Origin: a virus
Length of the DNA: 35,862 bases
IMG/VR virus record: IMGVR_UViG_3300032282_002688
Span: 1 to 35,862 of that record
Reading direction: 5' to 3' (one strand)
The notes beneath the pieces were generated by a model. The model was not told the DNA's origin, did not search any database, and worked only from the letters and a program-made list of their open reading frames with translations. The position numbers and the translations under genes were made by a program. Position 1 is the first letter of the stretch. Every line of letters begins with the position of its first letter. Below are positions 1 to 8,600 of this stretch, in pieces.

Positions 1-1867
1 AACGGTAAAGGTCAGGATCGAATCCGTATGCTTGGTTAATTCCTGCTACTGGACAAGAAACTGTTGCTGCAACCTGCTTAGCAACTGAGTTAACCTCAAC
101 TGCTGAGAACTTTGGAACAACTGCTTCTAGGGCAGTTACTGCACGAGCATTTGTAAAGTACTTATTTGTTGTACCTTCTGTAAGTTGGTCAGTATTAGAA
201 TCTGCTACACCGTTTTCTGCGGTAATAGTAAGTCCTGCACCTGTTCCTGTAATTGTGATATTTGTAAGTGAAGCACCAGTCAAAAGATCTGCTGCTGAAG
301 TCTTAGCACGACCATCTGTAAAGTAAAGGTTTGATCCTTCTTCAATAGCAGTAGTTGACAGTGCATCAATTGCTGTTGTAATTGCTGTGTTACGATTTGT
401 AACTTCAGTTGAAATTGCTGAATCTGTGTATCCATTAGCAGCAGTTTCTGCAGAGTCTGCATATCCTTGCGCTGTTGATAAAGCAGTTGTAATTTCACCA
501 TTTGTGTAATCGTTAGCATTTCCTTCTGCAGTAGTTGCGTAACCCTGTGCTGTTGAAAGTGCTGTAGTGATTTCGCCATCTGTATAAGAGTTAGCAGTTG
601 AGACTGCTGATGTTCCTACTCCATCTGCATAAAGTTCTGCTGCAGTTTGTGCATCTGATGCATACCCTGCTGCTGCTTGTAGTGCACCTGAAATTTCTCC
701 ATCTACATAACCCTTAGTTGCTGCATCTGCTGAGTTTGTTGGTGTTGCAAGGCTTGTAACCTTATGAGTTCCACCAAAATCAAGATCTCCAGTCATGCTG
801 TCGCCAGCCTTGGCAACCTTTTCTCCTAATGAAGAAGCAATGTCTGTTGCATAGTTTGGATTGTCAGCAATTGCTGCAGCCAACTCATTGAGTGTATCAA
901 GAAGTTCTGGTGCAGAATCTACAAGATCAGAAATTGCTCCATCTACGTATGCCTTAGTTGCTGAATCCTGGTTTGCAGTTGGATCTGCAAGACCTGAAAC
1001 CTTATATCCACCAGCAGCAAGATCGCTACCAAGTGTCTTGTTAGAAATTGTTTGAGTATCTGTTGTTCCAACAATGTTGCCAGTTACTCCGTGTGCAGAA
1101 GTTGCGCTTGTGTGATCATCAAGATTATCTTGAACTGCACCAGCAACTCCATTAGCATAAGTTTCTGCATTGCTTTGAGCGGTTGTTGCATATCCCTGTG
1201 CTGTTGAAAGAGCAGTTGTAATTTCTGCATCTGTATATCCATTTGCTGCAGTCTCTGCTGCATCTACATAATTTTCTGTTGCAAGAACATTTGAACCCCA
1301 CTTAACAGAAGAACCTCCTGCTGGAGTAAGAACGATATGAGAATCAGAATTGATTGTCATTGCTCCTGCGCCAGTGAAGTTAAGTGTATCTCCAATGGTC
1401 TTATTTGTTAATGTTTGTGTGTCTGATGTTCCAACTACATTACCAGTTACACCGTGTGCTGATGTATCTGACATGTGATCTGAAAGATCTGATGCTACAT
1501 ACCCTGCTTCTGTTGCTGCAGTTCCTGCTGCATCGTATGCTGCTGATGTTGCATCAAGTGCTCTTTGGTTTGTGAAATACTTGTTAGTTGTGCCCTCACC
1601 AAGATCATCTGTATCGTGGTTTGAAATATCTGATACTTGACCAGTTAAATCTGCTGTAATTGTTCCTGCAGCAAAGTTACCTGATGCATCACGCTTTACA
1701 ACTTTGTTTGCTTCGTTAGCAGATGTGGCTGTTCCGCCGATAAGACCAACGATGTAGTCTTGATCATCTTGCTTCTTTGTAAGAACGTCATAACCGTTAA
1801 CTGTCGCTGTTGTACCTTCAACAATCAGACCACTCTTAATTTTAAAATCTTTATTTACTGTTGCCAT
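1..1867 (-). CDS. Tail fibre-like structural protein, C-terminus off the window
   Basis: Begins at 1867 (MATVNKDFKI) after an AAGGAG Shine-Dalgarno and runs off the left edge, giving at least 622 residues. The sequence is Ala/Thr-rich and carries fibre-type motifs such as TNKYFTNxRA (twice), HGVTGNxVGTxDTQTxxNKT (twice) and at least three copies of an EITTALSTAQGYA block. The DNA behind those blocks lies near 470-512, 548-590 and 1198-1240. The composition suits a trimeric, heptad-rich shaft. It is the last seen gene of the leftward tail operon. An exact fibre role is inferred from composition and neighbours. Confidence 0.75.
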   Translation of the reverse strand, partial: MATVNKDFKIKSGLIVEGTTATVNGYDVLTKKQDDQDYIVGLIGGTATSANEANKVVKRDASGNFAAGTITADLTGQVSDISNHDTDDLGEGTTNKYFTNQRALDATSAAYDAAGTAATEAGYVASDLSDHMSDTSAHGVTGNVVGTSDTQTLTNKTIGDTLNFTGAGAMTINSDSHIVLTPAGGSSVKWGSNVLATENYVDAAETAANGYTDAEITTALSTAQGYATTAQSNAETYANGVAGAVQDNLDDHTSATSAHGVTGNIVGTTDTQTISNKTLGSDLAAGGYKVSGLADPTANQDSATKAYVDGAISDLVDSAPELLDTLNELAAAIADNPNYATDIASSLGEKVAKAGDSMTGDLDFGGTHKVTSLATPTNSADAATKGYVDGEISGALQAAAGYASDAQTAAELYADGVGTSAVSTANSYTDGEITTALSTAQGYATTAEGNANDYTNGEITTALSTAQGYADSAETAANGYTDSAISTEVTNRNTAITTAIDALSTTAIEEGSNLYFTDGRAKTSAADLLTGASLTNITITGTGAGLTITAENGVADSNTDQLTEGTTNKYFTNARAVTALEAVVPKFSAVEVNSVAKQVAATVSCPVAGINQAYGFDPDLYR

Positions 1868-1885
1868 TTTTTATATCTCCTTTTA

Positions 1886-2332
1886 TTATGCCTTAAGTCC
1901 CATACGTGCAAAACGTACAGTGACTGGCTTGATCGCAGGATCTGGAGTGACTGTTAAAGCCACGGTATTTCCAGTGCGAGAGACATCAATGGTGCCAATA
2001 TTCCCATCATTGTCGATAGTGCCGTACTCGCTGACTGATACATTTGTACCGTCAACAAGAATTGTTAATTCAGTTGCATAGAACTTATTGTCCCCTGCAG
2101 AGGTCTTTGATATTGAAACAATATACTTGACCATGCGCCATACAGTGGCGTCAAAGTTATCAATTACAGTTACGTTCTCAATACCATTAATTGTATTTTC
2201 ATTGTTACCTGCTGAACCTAAATCTGTTGTCTGAGCCGACAGGGTGTCAATGAGGTCTTCATAATTTTCTTGAGTAGGTCTATCTCCTGTTTGAAATAGG
2301 CTCTTTACTCCTGGAATTGATATTTTAGCCAT
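1886..2332 (-). CDS. Phage structural protein, probably tail-associated
   Basis: 148 residues (MAKISIPGVKSLFQTGDRP), with a short helical N-terminus followed by a Thr/Val-rich beta region ending in RFARMGLKA. On the minus strand the start lies exactly 6 nt after a TATAAT box (2339-2344), so the mRNA is predicted leaderless. It sits 18 bp upstream of the large fibre gene and is probably co-transcribed with it. No enzymatic motif is visible; a virion role is inferred from position and composition. Confidence 0.65.
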   Translation of the reverse strand: MAKISIPGVKSLFQTGDRPTQENYEDLIDTLSAQTTDLGSAGNNENTINGIENVTVIDNFDATVWRMVKYIVSISKTSAGDNKFYATELTILVDGTNVSVSEYGTIDNDGNIGTIDVSRTGNTVALTVTPDPAIKPVTVRFARMGLKA

Positions 2333-2365
2333 GTAGTGATTATATCATCCCTTTTAATAATACTA

Positions 2366-2590
2366 TTAGAGAATATAGTTGCTATATCCAATAACTTGAA
2401 GTGGAATTGCGGGGGTATTACCCAAACCAATAGCCACAACTTGAATGGCTGTAAACTTAACTCTAAATGGTAGTATTTCAGTTATGACAGTGTCTCTTGT
2501 AAAACCATCTACCTGAATTAATGGATAGTCAATAGGAAAAATTCGTTTTGTTTTATTGTTTAGTTCATCTGAGATTATTGCTGTTGCCAT
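2366..2590 (-). CDS. Small hypothetical protein in the tail operon
   Basis: 74 residues, mostly predicted beta strand (MATAIISDELNNKTKRIF). Its ATG overlaps the stop of the upstream gene as TAATG, indicating translational coupling. It ends just before the leaderless promoter of the 2332 gene. No recognised motif; likely a small baseplate or fibre-accessory protein by location only. Confidence 0.55.
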   Translation of the reverse strand: MATAIISDELNNKTKRIFPIDYPLIQVDGFTRDTVITEILPFRVKFTAIQVVAIGLGNTPAIPLQVIGYSNYIL

Positions 2591-3000
2591 TAATCTGTTA
2601 CATCTTCAAGAATCTTCATGCTACCCTGACAAACTGTCCAAACTCTTGTAGGGTCTGTCAATTGGATATCAAAGATGTCTCCTGTTTGCAAGACATTAGA
2701 TTCTTCTGCTGTAAGCCAAACTGTAAATTCTCCAACTAGGTCATCTTCATCTGCTCTTGGAGTTAAAGCCATAACTGTTGTGGCATCATCTGTAATAATT
2801 CCAGGGGTTGAGTTAGGTCTCTTGATCTTCATTGAGATATCCCATTCTGACCCCTCGCCTTTTAGCACAAGTGGATACTTGGCATCATCTGTTACATAAA
2901 CCTTAAATCCAGAAGTATCTCCACGAACAACAGTCCAAATAACTGTAGGTGGTTTATTTCCTATATCGTATGATGTTTGAGATCCTCTTAGAGTTGCCAT
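2590..3000 (-). CDS. BppU-N-like baseplate/tail protein
   Basis: 136 residues. The pattern VVRGDTSGFKVYV near residue 25, a central KRPNSTPG strand and a closing VWTVCQGSMKILEDVT resembles the N-terminal domain of phage baseplate upper proteins (BppU-N family: RGDT near the start, SGTLxVxxDVT at the end). Two other genes (9334-9969 and 10809-11210) show the same pattern. The ATG lies 6 nt after a TATAAT box (3007-3012) on the minus strand, so it is predicted leaderless. The family call is by eye. Confidence 0.6.
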   Translation of the reverse strand: MATLRGSQTSYDIGNKPPTVIWTVVRGDTSGFKVYVTDDAKYPLVLKGEGSEWDISMKIKRPNSTPGIITDDATTVMALTPRADEDDLVGEFTVWLTAEESNVLQTGDIFDIQLTDPTRVWTVCQGSMKILEDVTD

Positions 3001-3012
3001 TGTTTTATTATA

Positions 3013-3534
3013 TCACGACAAACCGTCTCTGAGTGCTCCCCAGGTACCGTTTCCTTTTGCTTCTACTATTACAATTCCATTTACTGCCCTAACTGCACAT
3101 ATACCAACTGCTGCAGATCCGTTTGGTGGTCTAACATTTGTTAAACCTCCAGATGCTCCAACATATAAAGTTTGGCCAGCATCAAAACTATTAGTATTAA
3201 CACCTTCCATAACTCCAGCAACAACAACTACACCGTCAGATCCATTTGCTGTGTTATTTTTTAATAAACCCAATATGGGAGCATTTGTTGATGGCAATGC
3301 TTTTGCTATTGTAACTTTTTCATTTACTATTCCATTTGTTGCATAAACTGGAACTCCGTTAGATATTGTTGCACCACTATTGTTATGTACATGAATCTGA
3401 AAATATGATACTCCATATGCTGGCAAAATTGCATCAAGCGATTCTGCTAATTTTTTAAGGTCTCCGTGTACGTTTACAGGAGAGTTTTCAAGGGGATACT
3501 TAACTCCCGTGGCAGAAAAGTCATATGTAGTCAT
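3013..3534 (-). CDS. Tail fibre-like protein
   Basis: 173 residues from ATG 3534 (MTTYDFSATG). A TATAAT box ends 9 nt before this ATG, so only about two leader bases are expected; starts further upstream would lie in the promoter. The N-terminus has a heptad-like stretch (LKKLAESLDAIL). It is followed by beta-rich HNNSGATISNGVPVYATNG and GVMEGVNTNSFDAGQTLYVGA, a layout common in phage fibre and spike proteins. It is divergent from the lysozyme gene. Confidence 0.6.
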   Translation of the reverse strand: MTTYDFSATGVKYPLENSPVNVHGDLKKLAESLDAILPAYGVSYFQIHVHNNSGATISNGVPVYATNGIVNEKVTIAKALPSTNAPILGLLKNNTANGSDGVVVVAGVMEGVNTNSFDAGQTLYVGASGGLTNVRPPNGSAAVGICAVRAVNGIVIVEAKGNGTWGALRDGLS

Positions 3535-3558
3535 AATAAAATTATTATACACCCAGAT

Positions 3559-3588
3559 TTGACTTTTGGCTCAAAATTATGTTATACT
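3559..3588 (+). promoter_or_regulatory. Promoter of the lysozyme gene
   Basis: TTGACT (3559-3564), an 18-bp spacer and TATACT (3583-3588). It is divergent from the minus-strand promoter of the 3534 gene, whose -10 box lies just to the left. Confidence 0.65.
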
Positions 3589-3594
3589 AGGTAG

Positions 3595-3614
3595 TAACAC
3601 CTACCAGGGTGTTA
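3595..3614 (+). other. 5'-end stem-loop in the lysozyme mRNA
   Basis: TAACACC (3595-3601) pairs perfectly with GGTGTTA (3608-3614) around a 6-nt loop. The stem begins almost at the predicted transcription start and lies upstream of the AAGGAGG ribosome-binding site. It could stabilise the transcript or tune its translation. Confidence 0.5.
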
Positions 3615-3635
3615 TTGTTTTCTAAGGAGGAAACT

Positions 3636-4199
3636 ATGATTAAATTTATCGAAAGAAACAAAGAGATCATTAGCACACTCAGTATCGTGATATTAGTATC
3701 AGTTATGTCTAACTCTGCTAATGCCATTTCAGATCTTGATACGAAGAACAATCTTAGCCTGGAACAGGCTCAGACATTGGAAACTGCCTCGAAAGAGGTT
3801 TTTTTGGTTTCTAAGGCAAAAAAACTAGAGAGTTTTGAGAACAAGGTTTCTCTGACTGATTTAGAACTAAAGGAACTGCTTTCGCTAGTAGGCTTCAAGG
3901 GCAAAGACCTTGTAGTTGCTTGGGCAGTTGCTAAAAAAGAGTCTAATGGGCGACCACTGGCTTTTAATGGCAATCACAAGACTGGTGACTCGTCTTATGG
4001 TATGTTCCAAATCAATATGATTGATGACCTTGGTCCTGATCGTAGAGATAAGTTTGACATTAATTCTAATGCCGAACTATTCAATCCCGTCAAGAATGCA
4101 GAGATTGCCTACTACATGACAAGTGGTGGAGACGACTGGTCTTCTTGGAAAGGCATTACGCCTAAGACTAGGGAATGGATGAAAAAATTTCCTAAGTAA
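3636..4199 (+). CDS. Secreted lysozyme / lytic transglycosylase-like protein (probable lysin)
   Basis: 187 residues from ATG 3636, preceded by a strong TAAGGAGG. Residues 1-30 look like a signal peptide: basic start, hydrophobic segment 11-25, and ANA at 28-30 as a cleavage site. Residues about 88-187 carry a transglycosylase-like core: AVAKKESNGRP with candidate catalytic Glu102, then SSYGMFQIN at 119-127 and Trp residues near the end. It should cut cell-wall peptidoglycan outside the membrane. It is monocistronic, with its own promoter, 5' stem-loop and terminator. Whether it is the lysis endolysin or a virion-associated lysozyme cannot be told from sequence. Confidence 0.75.
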   Translation: MIKFIERNKEIISTLSIVILVSVMSNSANAISDLDTKNNLSLEQAQTLETASKEVFLVSKAKKLESFENKVSLTDLELKELLSLVGFKGKDLVVAWAVAKKESNGRPLAFNGNHKTGDSSYGMFQINMIDDLGPDRRDKFDINSNAELFNPVKNAEIAYYMTSGGDDWSSWKGITPKTREWMKKFPK

Positions 4200-4212
4200 A
4201 TTATAAAGACTA

Positions 4213-4246
4213 AAAGCACCTATGGAAAACTCTGTAGGTGCTTTTT
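4213..4246. terminator. Rho-independent terminator between convergent genes
   Basis: AAAGCACCTA (4213-4222) pairs with TAGGTGCTTT (4235-4244) and is followed by TTTTT on the plus strand. The A-run on the left gives a U-tract on the minus strand too, so it can serve both the lysozyme gene and the leftward gene ending at 4245. Confidence 0.8.
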
Positions 4247-4817
4247 AGTTTCTTAAAATAAGATTAATTGCTGCTCGTGGTGCTTTAAAAGTTTCAACTT
4301 CATGTATTAGATTTTTGGGTATAAAAACAAAGTCACCTTCTACAATATGATATTCATTTTCTAAATTTTCTCCTGTACGCCAAATCATTTCACCTTTTAC
4401 TACCCACTGGAATTGATCTACCTCATCACTATGCTTGCTTCCAACTACCCCTTTATTTTTCATTAAAGAAATAAGACCAAAGTTACCAGCATAAACGTCA
4501 GGCCCATACTCAGAAAGGCCCCAATCGGTTATTGGTGCTAATTCAGGAATGGCAGACATATACAAATCGCTTGGGTCAAATAATTGAAATGCAAGTCTAG
4601 ACCAAAATCTACATTTTAATCTCATGTCTAAGTATTCACTTTCAAAGTTTGAACTAGCAAGATATGACCTATCTGGAAATTTTTCTAAATCTTCGTCTAC
4701 ATATTGAGAAATTATGGGGATTAATGTATCCCATGATGGGCGTTTTGGAAAAACATCTTTAAAAATATGAATTCTATGTTCTTTTATTGCTTGATTTACC
4801 AAATTCATATCTATCAT
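4245..4817 (-). CDS. Cupin-fold protein, possible metal-dependent oxygenase
   Basis: 190 residues starting at ATG 4817, which overlaps the upstream stop as TAATG. Residues 129-135 (HSDEVDQ) and 161-172 (GDFVFIPKNLIH) match the two cupin motifs. Candidate metal ligands are His129, Asp131, Gln135 and His172. It ends a three-gene chain with a small Cys protein and a 2OG-Fe(II) dioxygenase, immediately downstream of the Val-Thr-Pro repeat fibre gene. A role in modifying that fibre is an inference; JmjC-like or plain cupin chemistry cannot be separated here. Confidence 0.6.
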   Translation of the reverse strand: MIDMNLVNQAIKEHRIHIFKDVFPKRPSWDTLIPIISQYVDEDLEKFPDRSYLASSNFESEYLDMRLKCRFWSRLAFQLFDPSDLYMSAIPELAPITDWGLSEYGPDVYAGNFGLISLMKNKGVVGSKHSDEVDQFQWVVKGEMIWRTGENLENEYHIVEGDFVFIPKNLIHEVETFKAPRAAINLILRN

Positions 4818-5413
4818 TATGTTAACCAACTAACGACTGCATACCTTGTTCCTTCTGTTACTGGAAGAACAGAGTGGTTATAGACATAGTTCGATGGAAA
4901 AACAATAAATTCATTTGCTACTGGCTTATATGTTAAGTTAAATCTTGGAAAAGAAATCTCTCCTCCAGTATAGTCATCATTAATATAGTAAACCCAAGAC
5001 ATTCTTCTATGATGATCTTTATGGTCATCAATATGGTTTACAAATTTTTGTCCCTTACCATATTTTAAAATACTATACTCTTCATGAGATATGGTATCCA
5101 ACTGATGTTCTTTTTTATAATCTGACTCTAAAGGGCCAAAACCAGTTAAAAACATATTTGATAAATTTGAATTAAAAGCATCTTGAAAATTGATAAAATC
5201 TTCATTAATGTAATCTTTATAATTTATAGTTATAAGCATCGTGTCTCTATAACTTGTATCTACTTGTATTTTGTCATCTTTTTGTATTGAAGATTGATTC
5301 CATGTAAGTCCAGAAGCAACAAGGCCTTCTTCAATATCTTGAACTAAAGTATTATAATTTTCAAGCACGTCAGAGTATATAACTATGCCTGGTGCCAATT
5401 GTCTTTTTTTCAT
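4817..5413 (-). CDS. 2OG-Fe(II) dioxygenase, prolyl-4-hydroxylase type (1 of 7)
   Basis: 198 residues from ATG 5413, coupled to the upstream stop (TAATG). The C-terminal double-stranded beta-helix shows His127-x-Asp129, YYINDDYTGGEISFP (142-156), distal His180 and Arg190, the last for the 2-oxoglutarate carboxylate. These are the ligands of the prolyl-4-hydroxylase-like superfamily. The enzyme would couple decarboxylation of 2-oxoglutarate to hydroxylation of an unknown substrate. The closest candidate substrate by position is the proline-rich fibre encoded just upstream. Confidence 0.85.
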   Translation of the reverse strand: MKKRQLAPGIVIYSDVLENYNTLVQDIEEGLVASGLTWNQSSIQKDDKIQVDTSYRDTMLITINYKDYINEDFINFQDAFNSNLSNMFLTGFGPLESDYKKEHQLDTISHEEYSILKYGKGQKFVNHIDDHKDHHRRMSWVYYINDDYTGGEISFPRFNLTYKPVANEFIVFPSNYVYNHSVLPVTEGTRYAVVSWLT

Positions 5414-5649
5414 TACCATTTTCCTATCGGGCAAGAGGCCATTTTAAGTTTAGTTTTTGCTGCCATAAAACACCCACATTTTTTACATTGAGTTGTTAGT
5501 TTAATTAACTCTGGACATACCTTACATGTAGAAAATCTTTCTTTTGCTAACTCTTCTTCTACGTAATTTTCTTTATCTAGTAGGTGCCAAGGTCTTGACT
5601 CTCCAAGGCTTTCTTTATATTTTTCCCACGCTGATAATTCTTTGTCCAT
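5413..5649 (-). CDS. Small Cys-rich protein (resembles phage DUF6171-type proteins)
   Basis: 78 residues from ATG 5649 (MDKELSAWEKYKESLG), with an AAGGAG ribosome-binding site 6 nt upstream. The C-terminal half has C-x2-C, then C-x2-C-x-C and a late Cys (STCKVCPELI, QCKKCGCFM, ASCPIGKW), a likely metal-binding knuckle. Similar small proteins accompany oxygenase genes in other marine and freshwater phages, as recalled rather than searched. It is the first gene of the operon with the dioxygenase and the cupin. Confidence 0.65.
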   Translation of the reverse strand: MDKELSAWEKYKESLGESRPWHLLDKENYVEEELAKERFSTCKVCPELIKLTTQCKKCGCFMAAKTKLKMASCPIGKW

Positions 5650-5669
5650 CAACAATCTCCTTTTTTATT

Positions 5670-5698
5670 AGTATATCATACTAGGTTAATATACGCAA
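5670..5698 (-). promoter_or_regulatory. Promoter of the Cys protein-dioxygenase-cupin operon
   Basis: On the minus strand: TTGCGT (5693-5698), a 17-bp spacer and TATACT (5670-5675). The -35 lies inside the last codons of the 1014-residue fibre gene. Confidence 0.55.
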
Positions 5699-8600
5699 GA
5701 GCCACGACTACAGAAATATGGTGCTAAGCAAGCAGGACGACATGTTCCTGTTGGGGTTACTGGTGTAACGGATGGAGTTACTGCAGGTGTAACTGCTGGG
5801 GTTACTGCAGGGGTAACAGGAGCGTAATCTCCTTGACAAATATTTGGACATGCTCCTGGTGTTATACACCAAGTTCCATTTCCATATGTTCCACATGCTC
5901 CACCATAACTTACGCAAGTATTACAATCAACAGGGGTAACTGCTGGTGTGACTGCTGGTGTGACTGCAGGTGTGACTGCTGGTGTTACTGCAGGTGTGAC
6001 AGCAGGGGTAACTGCAGGTGTAACTGCTGGTGTAACGGCTGGTGGACATCCTGGGCATTCTACTGAGTTATAATCTGGACACCCTATTGCTGTTCTACAC
6101 AATGTATATGTTCCACATCCATCTGAACATGCATATGTTTGTGTTGCTGGTAATCCACTATATCCAACACATGCTGTACAGTCAGGTGCAGGGGTAACTG
6201 CTGGTGTGACTGCTGGTGTGACTGCTGGTGTTACTGCAGGTGTGACAGCAGGGGTAACTGCAGGTGTAACTGCTGGGGTTACTGCAGGTGTAACTCCTGC
6301 ACATGCTGGTGGTCGTGATGGGGTTCCAGGGTATGTAGATGTAGAACAAACTGTATTATAATCTGAACATATTGATCCAGTTGCATCTGTATCAGATTCA
6401 AACTGTTCTACTGGAATACCATTGTTATAATATTTTGTTGTACAATACCAAACTGTTGAAGGTGTAACTGCTGGGGTTACTGCAGGGGTGACTGCTGGGG
6501 TAACTGCTGGTGTAACTGCTGGGGTAACTGCTGGGGTAACTGCTGGGGTAACTGCTGGTGTGACTGCAGGTGTGACACTGGCTTCAAAACATTCTCCGAG
6601 TTGGCTATTCCAGTTTCCACCACAGCCTACACAAGTTTGTTGATTTGAAATAAGTGAAAGATCAGAGCACTGACCACTTGGTGTAACTGCTGGAGTAACT
6701 GCAGGTGTTACTGTGCCATTACAACTTTGTGGTGTTGTATAAACTCCGCCTGTTAAATTACTAAATGCTTCAAGTTCACAGAATTGCTGTAGTCCTGTAA
6801 CTGCTGCACCAGAATTAGCGTATTGTCCTTGTGCTCCAGAACCATCAGAACAGCATCCGTAATACATTGTAGTTCCTGAAGGTGTAACTGCAGGAGTTAC
6901 AACTGGTGTTACTGGAGAAGAGCATGCTGCTTGCGCTGCTGCAGCAAGTGCTGCTGAAGATGTTGATCTATAAACAATATTTAATCTTGAAGTTAGTGGT
7001 CCACTTAAATTATCTGTTGGCATTGTTGTTGCTGTAAATGGACCTGAAACAGATGGAAGATTATTGCTATCATAGTCTCCGCTTTGAACATTACATGTTG
7101 ATGTTCCAATATAGTATGTAACTCCTGGTCCAGTGCAATTTAAAGAAGTTAAAGATACTGGTCCATCTATTGTACTTCCAGTTAATGCTTGTCCACACTT
7201 AGCGTTTAAAGAAGAAGTTGCTGTTGCAGATCCAGAATACTGTCCGCTAACCATTGGACTATCAGTACAGCAAGCATAGTATGTTTGAAGTGTAGGTCCA
7301 AAACAATTACCACCAGTTATCAATACTGGTATTGTTTGTGTAGCAGATGCTCCTGTGTAATCATTGTTGGCATAAATAGTTAAAGTTACACTATACTCTG
7401 TTCCACAACTTCCTGCACCCATATAGGCATCTCCATCAGTATTCCCAGTTCCTTGATTAGAAGTTCCTTGAGTTGATGCAGGAGACCAAACTACAGTAAA
7501 AGAATTTTGATTAGTAGCACTCCAGTTTGCCCACATAGATCTTACTTGAGATACTACTGAGTCAAGTGTTGTTCCCTGTACAACAGAGAATGAATTAATA
7601 ACTGGTGCGACTACAGGAGTAACTACGGGAGTAACTATAGGAGTAACAACTGCTACTGCATGTGTAAATGTTATTGACTGACTTGCATTTGCTTGAGTTG
7701 CACTTGATCTAACTTCAAGAGACACGGTGTAAGATTGTCCTTCTACCATATTTACAAGACTTCCACCCCATCCTCCTGGAGACGAAGTAAAGGCTCCATA
7801 ATTATATGGTGATGGATAGTTATTTGCATCCCCAGTAAACAATACAACATCTGCATTAGTTTGATTCCAAGAAAGGGTTCCAGTTGTTGTTCCAGTCTTT
7901 GTATATGTAAGACCAGAAATTGTTGGCTGTACAACTGGTGTTACTGCAGGTGTTACAGGAGTAACTGCTGGTGTTACAGCAGGAGTAACTGCAGGAGTTA
8001 CAGCAGGAGTTACAGCAGGAGTAACCGCAGGAGTAACCGCAGGAGTTACAGCAGGAGTAACCGCAGGAGTTACAGCAGGAGTAACAACTGCACCTTCATA
8101 AACATCTCCATAAAAAATCCAGGTATCTGTATCAATCTTTAATAGTGTTCCCTTACTGTACTGTCCATCTAAAAATAATTGTGAATTTTTGCTACCAATA
8201 ATAACTCCAGAGCCTGCAGATATTGTTGTTTTTCCTGTTCCAATTTCAACAATATTATATTGATATCCGATTGGAATGGCAACAGAAGAATTTGAGGGGA
8301 CAGTCAAAGTCATAGGAGTAGTGGTAGAAAGAAGAATAGTTTTACTAGCATCTGCTAAAGTTAATGTAAAATTTGAGCCTTTAGTAACTATAGATGTTGA
8401 GTTTGCAACATAAGATTTTGTAGCAACAGTATCGTCAATATCAAACTGCTCGGTTTGGGTATTCCAATCAATTCCAACACCTGCAAGTAAAGCCTGACCA
8501 TCTACTACATTTTCAATACCAGTCTGAAGTTGTTTTAAATATCCTGCAATTGATTTTGGATTAATTGCTGCAGCATTTGCTGGAATTACTGCTTGACCTG

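Noticed and set aside
861-1957. Plus-strand frames opposite the tail fibre genes
   Set aside because: They are antisense to clearly coding minus-strand genes and have biased composition set by the opposite codons.
5737-8085. CRISPR array
   Set aside because: The periodicity is 12 bp in frame with VTPA codons and there are no unique spacers.
5833-8142. Plus-strand frames across the VTPA repeats (for example 5833-6066 and 7861-8142)
   Set aside because: They are antisense shadows of the 12-bp repeats, low-complexity Cys/Arg/Ser-rich, without ribosome-binding sites or promoters.
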